Shown piece by piece: positions 54,866 to 62,524 of a DNA stretch of 64,000 nucleotides. A program made the position numbers and the translations under genes. The notes beneath the pieces are model-generated. The model was not told the origin of the DNA, did not search any database, and was given only the letters and a program-made list of their open reading frames with translations. Numbering within the stretch: position 1 is the stretch's first letter; every line of letters starts with the position of its first letter. This DNA is from JBBQZO01 sp038207625 (lineage in GTDB: Bacteria > Pseudomonadota > Gammaproteobacteria > Burkholderiales > Burkholderiaceae_D): the NCBI GenBank assembly GCA_038207625.1, contig JBBQZO010000029.1:1-64000 (forward strand), given 5' to 3'.

Positions 54866-57082
54866 TCAGGCGGCGATGGCCAGCTCGGCGGCGCCGGCCT
54901 GGGCGATGCAGCCCGTCACGTGCCAGGCGTTCTGGTAACCGAGCCGGTGCAGCAGCTGGGCCGCGCGCGCGCTCCGTTTGCCGCTGCGGCAATACAGCAC
55001 CAGCGGGCGTTGCGGCGCACTGAGCCAGTGCGCCAGCTGCGCCGCCAGCTGGCTCAGCGGCACGTTGCGCGCCGTCCGTCCGCCCAGCGTTTGCGCCGCG
55101 CCCGCCGCATGTTCGTAGACTTCGCGCACGTCGATCAATTGCGCGTCCGGATGGGTCGCCAGGAAACGCGCCAGCGCGCCAGCGTCCAGTTGCATCACGC
55201 CGTCCATCGCCGGCAGCGCCGCACCGGCCAGACGCGGCTGCAGCGCCAGCAAGCCGGCCAGGGCGCCGCGCCCGTGCGCCTCGGTGGCCAGCGTGCTGCA
55301 ACAGCGCTGCTGCGCGTCATGTGACGGACACAGCAGCGTGGCGCCGTGCATCAGCGTGGCCAGCCGCTGCACCGCACTGCGCAAGGTGGCGATCGGCATC
55401 GCGTCGTCCAGCCCGCCCGGCAGCATGCCCGCGCCGGTGAAGGCGAACTGCACATCCTGGGCATCGAGGCGCCCGTCGTTGCAAGTGCCCAACAGGTAAC
55501 TGATGCCGGCGCCCGGGCCGGCGCCAAGGCGCACCAGCACGCGCGCGCCGATGCGCAAGCCATCGGCCAGTGTGGCGTCGCCCAGCATGATGGGTTCGCT
55601 GACATCGGGCCAGCCGTTGGCGTCGGCGCTGGCGGCATGGTCGAACTGACCGGCCAGCAAGTGCCGCAAGCTGGCGCGCGCGGCCGCGCCGCCGCTGTCG
55701 ACGCCGGTATCGAGCATGGCGCGCACCCGGTAACGCTGGCAGCGCACATACGTGGCGATGCGCGCGCACAGCTCGGCGCGCGCGTCGATGATGATCACGC
55801 TGCCGCTGTCCGGATCAGTCACCAGCCAGCTGCAGGCGCCGTCACAGCCCAGCTGGATCAAGCCGGCGTCGCGCAGCGCGCCCTGCTCGGAGTCGATCAG
55901 CGCCGCCGCGCGCAACGCCGCGCCACAGCGCGCGATGCGCGCGCAGGCCGCGTCGATGAAGGCCTCATCGACCAGCGGCCCGAACGACATGCGCACGGCA
56001 GCGCCGCAGCGCCAGGCCGGCAAACCCATCGCTTCGAGCACATAGCTGGGCGCCGCCTTGGCCGACGAGCAGGCCGAGCCGGCGCTGACCCGCACCCCGG
56101 CCGCGTCGAACAGGTCGAGCAGTTCGCCGCTGGCAAAACCGGGCACGGAGAAATTGAGCGTGCTCGGCAAGGCATGCGCGAACGGGGTGTTGAACACGAT
56201 GCCCGGCAAGGCCAGCCGCAACGCGTCGGCGATACGATCGCGCATGCCCGTCATCTGCGCGTGGCTGCGGAACGTGTGGCCGTCCTCCAGCGCGGCCAGC
56301 ACGGCGCCCAGCGCGGCGATGCCGGACATGTTTTCCGTGCCGGAGCGCAGCCCGCCCTCCTGACCGCCGCCCATCATCAAGGGCGTCAGCGGACTGCCTT
56401 CGCGCACGTACAGCATGCCCACGCCTTTGGGCGCGTACAGCTTGTGGCCGGAAAACGGCGCATAGTCGATGCGCGTCGCGCACAGGTTCAGCGCCAGCTT
56501 GCCCAGCGCCTGCACGCTGTCGACCATCCAGTAGGCCGTGCTGGCACTGGCCAGCAGCACCGCCTCGATCGCCGCCAGCTCGGACACGCTACCCGTTTCG
56601 TTGTTGGCGGCCATGGTGCACAGCATCGCGCAATCGGGCGCCAGCGCGCGCAGCGCGGCCAGGTCGTGGCGCCCGTCGCCATCGACCGGCAGCGCGCGCA
56701 GCGTCAGCTTCAAGTCCAGCAAGTCGTTCCAGTGCGCCAGGCTCTCCGGTACCGCCTTGTGTTCCGTGGCGCCATACAGCAGATACTGGCCGACCGGCAG
56801 GCCAGCCTGGCGGCGCGCACGGATCGCGCACAAGGCCGACAGCACGGCGGTCTGGATCCCTTCGGTGGCGCCGCTGGTAAACAGCAGCCGGCCCGGCCCC
56901 ACCCCGAGCACCCGCTGCGCGCTGTGACGCACCGCGTCGAGCATGGCACGCGCCTTGACGCCGCAGGCGTGCGCGCTGCTGGGATTGCCATAGCCTTCGC
57001 GCATCGCAAACGCGGCGGCGGCGATGGCGGCCGGCAGGACGGACGAGGTGGCATTTGCATCAAGGTAAATTTCGGTTGTCAT
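54866..57082 (-). CDS. Three-domain sulfur protein: cysteine desulfurase, degenerate MBL domain, rhodanese
   Basis: 738 residues. Residues 1-~395 are a NifS/IscS-type cysteine desulfurase: SGATEG, the PLP lysine Lys214 in SGHKLYAPKG and the persulfide cysteine Cys338 in SAGSACSS. Residues ~405-620 have the layout of an ETHE1-type persulfide dioxygenase (CSWLVTDPDSG, VIIIDARAEL, AMLDTG, FTGAGMLPGG). Its metal motif, usually LDTHVHADH, reads LDTGVDSG, and GHD reads SHD, so metal binding is probably lost. Residues ~640-738 are a rhodanese with Cys698 in LVLYCRSGKRSAR. The start at 57082 (MTTEIYLDANATS) fits the family. The arrangement would pass sulfur from cysteine to the rhodanese. Divergent from a DecR-like regulator. 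Confidence 0.85.
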   Translation of the reverse strand: MTTEIYLDANATSSVLPAAIAAAAFAMREGYGNPSSAHACGVKARAMLDAVRHSAQRVLGVGPGRLLFTSGATEGIQTAVLSALCAIRARRQAGLPVGQYLLYGATEHKAVPESLAHWNDLLDLKLTLRALPVDGDGRHDLAALRALAPDCAMLCTMAANNETGSVSELAAIEAVLLASASTAYWMVDSVQALGKLALNLCATRIDYAPFSGHKLYAPKGVGMLYVREGSPLTPLMMGGGQEGGLRSGTENMSGIAALGAVLAALEDGHTFRSHAQMTGMRDRIADALRLALPGIVFNTPFAHALPSTLNFSVPGFASGELLDLFDAAGVRVSAGSACSSAKAAPSYVLEAMGLPAWRCGAAVRMSFGPLVDEAFIDAACARIARCGAALRAAALIDSEQGALRDAGLIQLGCDGACSWLVTDPDSGSVIIIDARAELCARIATYVRCQRYRVRAMLDTGVDSGGAAARASLRHLLAGQFDHAASADANGWPDVSEPIMLGDATLADGLRIGARVLVRLGAGPGAGISYLLGTCNDGRLDAQDVQFAFTGAGMLPGGLDDAMPIATLRSAVQRLATLMHGATLLCPSHDAQQRCCSTLATEAHGRGALAGLLALQPRLAGAALPAMDGVMQLDAGALARFLATHPDAQLIDVREVYEHAAGAAQTLGGRTARNVPLSQLAAQLAHWLSAPQRPLVLYCRSGKRSARAAQLLHRLGYQNAWHVTGCIAQAGAAELAIAA

Positions 57083-57203
57083 GGTCGCAATGAAAAAGAA
57101 AGGCGCGCCAATGCGCCGCAGCGCAGAAGGCGCCAAGTTACATTTTAGAACGCCCGGCCCGCAATTTCATTCCAAAATTTCCTTCATATCCCATGAACTT
57201 GGT

Positions 57204-57216
57204 ATGTATATTCCAC
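57204..57216 (-). promoter_or_regulatory. Candidate Lrp/DecR-type operator, distal copy
   Basis: Minus strand GGAATATACATAC, matching the proximal site (57324-57336) in 10 of 13 bases and the same orientation. It is within the divergent region between the sulfur fusion gene and the regulator. Confidence 0.4.
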
Positions 57217-57323
57217 ACAGCTCCAATTTACTGCTATGTTATCCCCTCGCAGCGGCACGCATGCAGAACTCGCCGCGCAGGGGACGGCATGCGGTCGGCA
57301 CACCCGATTGCCGTTAAAATGAA

Positions 57324-57336
57324 GAATGAACATTCC
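57324..57336 (-). promoter_or_regulatory. Candidate Lrp/DecR-type operator, proximal copy
   Basis: Minus strand GGAATGTTCATTC, whose core GAATG-AA-CATTC (57324-57335, plus strand) is a 5-bp inverted repeat. It lies 20 bp before the regulator start and could block its own promoter. Confidence 0.45.
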
Positions 57337-57356
57337 TCAATGAGCGTAAATACAAA

Positions 57357-57842
57357 ATGAGTAGTCTAGACAAGTTCGATTGCGCCATCCTCGCTGCGCT
57401 TCAGGCCGACGGCACGTTGTCGATTGCCGGCCTGTCCGACAAGGTTGGCCTGTCGAGCACGCCGTGCTGGAAACGCGTCAAGCGACTCGAAGAAGAGGGC
57501 TATCTGGAAAGTCGGGTGGCGCTGATCAACCGCCACAAGGTCGGCTTGCCGGTGACGGTGTTTGTCAGCGTGCGCACCACCGAGCACGACGAGAACTGGC
57601 TGGGCCGCTTCGCCGCCGCCGTCATCGCGCTGCCCGAAGTGCTGGAATTTCACCGCATGAGCGGCGATGTCGACTACCTGCTCAAGGTGGTCACCACCGA
57701 CATCGACGGTTACGATCGTTTTTACAAAAAACTGATCAAGACAGCCCACTTGAGCGGGGTCTCGTCGGCGTTTTCGATGGAGCAGATCAAATACACCACG
57801 GCGCTGCCGCTGGAACTGATCGCGCGCGCGCTGCCCGCATAA
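57357..57842 (+). CDS. Lrp/AsnC-family regulator, DecR-like
   Basis: 161 residues. The N-terminal HTH has LSDKVGLSSTPCWKRVKRLEEEGYL, and the C-terminal RAM-type ligand domain ends in SAFSMEQIKYTTALPLE. The TPCWKR(V/L)KRLE and MEQIKYTT(A/S)LP segments match what I recall of E. coli DecR (YbaO), which responds to cysteine and induces a cysteine desulfhydrase. It is divergent from the cysteine desulfurase fusion with 274 bp between, so it most likely controls that gene in response to cysteine. DecR identity is by memory, not alignment. Confidence 0.85.
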   Translation: MSSLDKFDCAILAALQADGTLSIAGLSDKVGLSSTPCWKRVKRLEEEGYLESRVALINRHKVGLPVTVFVSVRTTEHDENWLGRFAAAVIALPEVLEFHRMSGDVDYLLKVVTTDIDGYDRFYKKLIKTAHLSGVSSAFSMEQIKYTTALPLELIARALPA

Positions 57843-57961
57843 GGGCTATCGCAATTTCCAGAGGACTGCGGCGGCGCAAAGCGTTACACTCAAATTTCGC
57901 CGCCATGCCGCCGGCGTCGCCTGGCCGGCATGGACCTGACTGACCCCGCACAGGACCGACC

Positions 57962-59926
57962 ATGACTCTGCTTCGCCACTTCTCGATCCAGAAAAAACTG
58001 CTGTTGGGCATGGCGCTGTGCCTGCTGCTGTTCCTGGCCATCTCGTCGACCTTGAGCATCGTGCTGACCGGCCAGGGCATCCGCGAGCGGGTGGTCGGCG
58101 AAGAGCTGCCGGCGCGCATCGGCGAAATCCGCAACGACATCCTGCGCCAGATCGCCCAGCCGCTGGCGCTGTCGCAGGCGATCGCCGGCAACACCTACGT
58201 GCAAGCCTGGGAAAACGCCGGTCTCGACGACGCCGGCCTGCCCGCCTGGCAGAGCTATGCCAAGCAGGTCAAGCAGATGAGCCATGCGGCCAGCGTGTTC
58301 TACGTCTCCGAGACGAGCGGCAAGTATCTGAACGAGACGGGCCTGTCGCGCACCCTGTCAAAAAGTAATCCGGGCGACCAGTGGTTCTATTCTTTCCTCG
58401 CCAGCGGCAAGCCATATACGCTGGAACTGGACAAGGATGTGGGCGCCAGCACCATCATGCTGTTCATCAATGCGCGCGCCGATGCGGGCGGCGGCAAGCT
58501 CGCCGCCACCGGCCTGGGCCTGTCGGTCGATGCGCTGGCCGATTCGATCCGCGCCTACAAGGTGGGCACGTCCGGCTATGTGTATCTGGTGCGCGCCAAC
58601 GGCAGCGTGCTGATCCACCGCGACGCCGCGCTGGCCGACGGCAAGCACCTGCTCAAGGACCTGCCCGGCTTTAACGCCGAACTGAGCGCCAAGCTGCTCA
58701 ATGGCGCCAAGTTCACCAGCGCCAGCTACGACGGCGCGCACGGCAAGCAGATCGTGGCCGCCTCGTTCGTGCCGGAACTGAACCTGTACGTGATCGGCGA
58801 AGTGCCCGAGGCCGAAGTGATGGACGCGGTCACCCGCACCGCCACCATCGCCGCGCTGGTGGCCGGCCTGGTGGGCGGGGGCGTGGGTCTGTTGGTGATC
58901 TTCCTGATCAGCCGCGCGATTGCCGCGCCGGTCAGCCGGGCCGCCGCGATGTTGGGCGAAATCGCCAGCGGGAACGGCGACCTGAGCCGGCGCATGCAGG
59001 TCGAGTCCGAGGACGAGATCGGCGCGCTGGCAGACGCCTTCAACCGTTTCGTTGCCTCGCTCAACACCACCATCAGCGAGGTGCGCGACAGTACCGGCGC
59101 AATCGCCAGCGCGTCGAGCGAAATCGCGACCGGCAACCTGGACCTGTCGAACCGCACCGAAGCGCAAGCGTCCAGCCTGGAAGAGACCGCGTCGGCGATG
59201 GAGCAGCTGACCTCGACCGTCAAGCAGAACGCCGACAACGCGCGCCAGGCCAACCAGTTGGTGGCCTCGGCCACCAGCGTGGCCGTGCGCGGGGGCGAAG
59301 TGGTCGGCCAGGTGGTGGCGACGATGGGCTCGATCACGGCCAGTTCGTCGAAGATTGCCGACATCATCGGCGTCATCGACGGCATCGCCTTCCAGACCAA
59401 TATCCTCGCATTGAATGCGGCGGTGGAAGCGGCGCGCGCCGGCGAACAGGGACGCGGGTTTGCCGTCGTCGCCGCCGAGGTGCGCAATCTGGCGCAGCGC
59501 TCGGCCGCCGCCGCGAAGGAGATCAAGACGCTGATCGACGCCTCGGTGCTGCAAGTGTCGACCGGCAGCAAGCTGGTCGACGCGGCCGGCGCGACGATGA
59601 ACGAAATCGTCGCCTCGGTCCAGCAGGTGGCCGACCTGATGAGCGAGATCGCCGCTGCCAGCCACGAGCAGAGTCAGGGCATCGGCCAGATCAACGAGTC
59701 GATCACCCAGATGGACGACGCCACCCAGCGCAACGCGGCGCTGGTCGAAGAGGCCGCTGCCGCGGCCCAGTCGCTGCAGGACCAGGCGGCCAATCTGGCG
59801 CGCGTGGTCAGCGTATTCAAACTCGATGAGACGACGGGCGGGCGCGCGGCCAACCCGCGCGCGCGCATGGCCCCGCCACGTGCAACGCGCGCGATCGCCG
59901 CCAGCGAGGACTGGGAAGAAGTCTAA
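57962..59926 (+). CDS. Methyl-accepting chemotaxis protein
   Basis: 654 residues. It has a transmembrane helix (~11-33), a periplasmic Cache-like sensor (~34-290) with KSNPGDQWFYSFLASG and TSGYVYLVRANGSVLIH, a second helix (~295-320), HAMP and a long coiled-coil signalling domain. The hairpin tip EQGRGFAVVAAEVRNLAQRS is the conserved CheA/CheW contact. The C-terminus is EDWEEV, close to the xWxxF CheR-binding pentapeptide but with Val in place of Phe. The sensed ligand is unknown. Confidence 0.95.
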   Translation: MTLLRHFSIQKKLLLGMALCLLLFLAISSTLSIVLTGQGIRERVVGEELPARIGEIRNDILRQIAQPLALSQAIAGNTYVQAWENAGLDDAGLPAWQSYAKQVKQMSHAASVFYVSETSGKYLNETGLSRTLSKSNPGDQWFYSFLASGKPYTLELDKDVGASTIMLFINARADAGGGKLAATGLGLSVDALADSIRAYKVGTSGYVYLVRANGSVLIHRDAALADGKHLLKDLPGFNAELSAKLLNGAKFTSASYDGAHGKQIVAASFVPELNLYVIGEVPEAEVMDAVTRTATIAALVAGLVGGGVGLLVIFLISRAIAAPVSRAAAMLGEIASGNGDLSRRMQVESEDEIGALADAFNRFVASLNTTISEVRDSTGAIASASSEIATGNLDLSNRTEAQASSLEETASAMEQLTSTVKQNADNARQANQLVASATSVAVRGGEVVGQVVATMGSITASSSKIADIIGVIDGIAFQTNILALNAAVEAARAGEQGRGFAVVAAEVRNLAQRSAAAAKEIKTLIDASVLQVSTGSKLVDAAGATMNEIVASVQQVADLMSEIAAASHEQSQGIGQINESITQMDDATQRNAALVEEAAAAAQSLQDQAANLARVVSVFKLDETTGGRAANPRARMAPPRATRAIAASEDWEEV

Positions 59927-59945
59927 GCCGGCCCGATCCCCAATG

Positions 59946-59982
59946 AAAAAAGGTCGCTGCCTGAACGGGAGCGACCTTTTTT
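59946..59982. terminator. Bidirectional rho-independent terminator
   Basis: AAAAAAGGTCGCT-N11-AGCGACCTTTTTT, between the chemoreceptor stop and the convergent PEP-CTERM gene. With A and T tracts on both sides it can work on either strand. Confidence 0.92.
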
Positions 59983-60006
59983 ACTGCGGCCCTTGCGGGC
60001 CGGCGT

Positions 60007-60669
60007 TTATGCCTTGCGGCGACGCGCTACCAGACCGACCAGCATCAGGCCGGCCAGCATCATCGCGTACGTTTCCGGTTCCGGCACCGAGGCCACCAGC
60101 GCCGCGCCGACGGTGGCGCCGTAGTAGTTCTCAAAATTGGGGGTGGTAAACGAGATGTCGGTGAACGAGCCGGTAAATTGCAACAGGCCATTGCCTTCCG
60201 CGCCGGTGACCGAATCGCCGCTCTGAGTCAGCGTGCCGCCGCCCCAATGGCCCGCACCCTGACTGAGGATGGTGAAATGCTCGCCGTTGAGGAAATTGAT
60301 CGTCACTGGCGAGCCACCCGCGCCCACGCTGAACAGCTCGATGTAGGGATTGATGACCGCCTGCGAGAAATGGAAGGTGCTGGTGCCGCTGCCCGCGCCG
60401 CCGGTCAGCTTGATGGTGCCGTTGGCCATGGTCGGGGTATTCGTCACGTCCACATTGGTAAACGACGCCGGGTGGTCGTAGATCGCGTCGGTGGTGTCGC
60501 GTCCGGCATTGGTGCCGATGTAGGTGACCGTGATCGGCGTCGCGTTTTGCGTCAACGAACCGGCCGTGCCGGAGGTCCAGTTGGTCCAACTGACCGTCGG
60601 GGCGCTCGCCATCGCGCTCAAAGGCAGGGCAAGGACGGCGGCAAGCGCCAGGCTCAATGTTTTTTTCAT
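60007..60669 (-). CDS. PEP-CTERM exported protein
   Basis: 220 residues. A signal peptide (KKTLSLALAAVLALPLSAMASA) is followed by a beta-rich, Thr/Gly/Asn-rich body and the sorting tag VPEPETYAMMLAGLMLVGLVARRRKA. It is unrelated in its body to the two tandem PEP-CTERM proteins at 23.7-25.1 kb. The start at 60669 (MKKTLSL) has GAGGATT upstream; a frame extending to 60768 lacks sense. The protein is expected to be exported and processed by an exosortase encoded elsewhere. Confidence 0.85.
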   Translation of the reverse strand: MKKTLSLALAAVLALPLSAMASAPTVSWTNWTSGTAGSLTQNATPITVTYIGTNAGRDTTDAIYDHPASFTNVDVTNTPTMANGTIKLTGGAGSGTSTFHFSQAVINPYIELFSVGAGGSPVTINFLNGEHFTILSQGAGHWGGGTLTQSGDSVTGAEGNGLLQFTGSFTDISFTTPNFENYYGATVGAALVASVPEPETYAMMLAGLMLVGLVARRRKA

Positions 60670-60940
60670 GTGTGGTAATCCTCGTTGGTTTTCGTTAGGT
60701 AGTCCGATCCGCGCAAACCCTGGCGGCGACGGGAAACGACACGTGAATGATTCCCGAGGGAGAATCATAGCGCGTTATTATATTCACGGCAATTTAATTT
60801 TCACCACAGAACTAAACATTTCGTCATGACATTAAAATACCGGGCACTGCGTGTCGATATGGGGGAACCCAGGAAATCGTTCGGCAATGGGTAATGCGCC
60901 GGGAAGTTGGCGCTGCCGGCTGCTGCGCCAGCCCCGGCGA

Positions 60941-62101
60941 TCAGTGCGCGCGGCGGGCGAGCCGGTACAACAGTTTCATCAGGTCCGCGCCCGGCATGAA
61001 CTGCGTCAGCCTGCCCAGGTGATAGCGGGTGGTTCCGGGTTGCGCATGGCGAATGATGTCCCTCAACGACAACAACGCTAGCGCATAGATGGCAGGACCA
61101 CCAGGGTCGAGCCGGCCGTCGGCGCCGTGCGGCAGGTATTCGCGCTGGAACGACCGAATCGCATTCGTCGTCAGCGGCCCAACCACACCATCGATTGCCA
61201 ACAACGTTTTTCCGCTGGCGGCCATCCAGGTGTTGAGGAAAAGCTGCGCAATGCGCACATCCGCAGGGTCGTTTTTTCCGCCTGCGCCAACCGATTGCCG
61301 GATCGGCGGCGACTCACCATTCGTCATGTTGGAAAATCGTTTCGGACCGAATGCGGGCACCGGCACCGGCACGGGCACGGGCACCGGGCTTGGTTTCGGA
61401 AGCGGTAAAGGGAGCGGAAACGGGATCTCCGGAAAGAGGATAACTGTGATGATGATCGCCAGAATCAACAGTAGCAGCGCCAACGGAATGAGCATGCGGG
61501 TCGTGATGCAGAAGTGGTAGACGACGACGCCCTGAATCGTCTTGTGCCGTTCGTAGTGAAACGACACGGTCACCAGCATGCCGAACACCAGGCCCGTGAA
61601 AAACGGAAAGTCGCGATTCGGACGCCAGCTTTGCCCCGGCTGATAGGGCAAATCGAGCGCGTGCATGAAGGCGTCGACCGAGGCAATTTTCTTCTCCGCT
61701 TCAATCGTCCCGCTGGCGGAATCGGGCTTCACTTCGTAAAAGCGCAGCGCTTGCGGCGCGGCTTGGCTGACGAAATCCGGTATGAACAACAATTGCCCGT
61801 CCGGCCCTGGAATGCCGCGCTCGGTGGCCAGCCGCTCCGCTTTGCCGCGATCGATACCGGGGTTGTGATCGAACAGGAACGCAAGGTACTGCCGCTTCGA
61901 GGCAATGCCGGCGTTGGCATCGTGAAAGTCCAGCTTCGGCGGTACCGGCCACCAAGCGGATCGATCCAGTTCCTTGTGCAGATAGTCGGTCCCGATCACC
62001 GATTCGGCCATGGCGCCGATCAGGCCCAGGATCTGGTTGCGCTGGAGCTCGGTGAATGGCGGCGAGCGGACGATCTGACTGGCAGCGAAGCACGTTCTCA
62101 T
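60941..62101 (-). CDS. Membrane protein with peptidoglycan-binding domain, unknown N-terminal domain
   Basis: 386 residues. N-terminal soluble domain (1-~195) of unknown family, with PDF (108-110) followed by YEVK (122-125): an arrangement that also occurs in PD-(D/E)XK nucleases, which could be chance. It is followed by one transmembrane helix (~203-226, LIPLALLLLILAIIITVIL), a Pro/Val-rich linker (229-250, PVPVPVPVPVP) and a peptidoglycan-binding-like domain (~280-325, IDGVVGPLTTNAIRSFQREY). The linker plus binding domain suggest the C-terminus is in the periplasm and tied to the wall. AAAGG is upstream of the ATG. Function is unknown. Confidence 0.7.
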   Translation of the reverse strand: MRTCFAASQIVRSPPFTELQRNQILGLIGAMAESVIGTDYLHKELDRSAWWPVPPKLDFHDANAGIASKRQYLAFLFDHNPGIDRGKAERLATERGIPGPDGQLLFIPDFVSQAAPQALRFYEVKPDSASGTIEAEKKIASVDAFMHALDLPYQPGQSWRPNRDFPFFTGLVFGMLVTVSFHYERHKTIQGVVVYHFCITTRMLIPLALLLLILAIIITVILFPEIPFPLPLPLPKPSPVPVPVPVPVPAFGPKRFSNMTNGESPPIRQSVGAGGKNDPADVRIAQLFLNTWMAASGKTLLAIDGVVGPLTTNAIRSFQREYLPHGADGRLDPGGPAIYALALLSLRDIIRHAQPGTTRYHLGRLTQFMPGADLMKLLYRLARRAH

Positions 62102-62524
62102 CGAAAACCTTTCGCGTCATGATAGGCGGATCATTCGAGTATAAATTGCGCTGCAAAATGTACTACCGAAGCACGCCCGATTTCGCGGAAATCGCGCAGT
62201 CCCAAGCTCGTGTTTTGACGCCGATCAAGCCAACGGAAAGGCGCAAAGGCAAGGCGCACCGGCCGGGCCATGCGCAAGCGGATGTTGGCGAAGCCGATGG
62301 CGACATCGCTCAACATCGGCCACAAGAAGACATGAGGCAATGACACGCCAGCAGCGTTGCGTTTTAACGTTCGGCGACTTGCCCTTTACCGTACGAATCC
62401 TGGCGCTCGCCCGGGATAAGCGGCGTCGGCAGCGCAAACTGTATTGCTTTGCGCGTAAATCGCGTATCCTTGGCGCCCTGTCGATCCACACTTTTTCGGC
62501 CGCATGGCCGCTCAGGAAGCACAC
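62102..62524. other. Divergent intergenic region
   Basis: 423 bp between the minus-strand membrane protein and the DUF885 gene. No gene, repeat or convincing promoter was recognised; small open frames in it have no family-like sequence. Confidence 0.55.
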
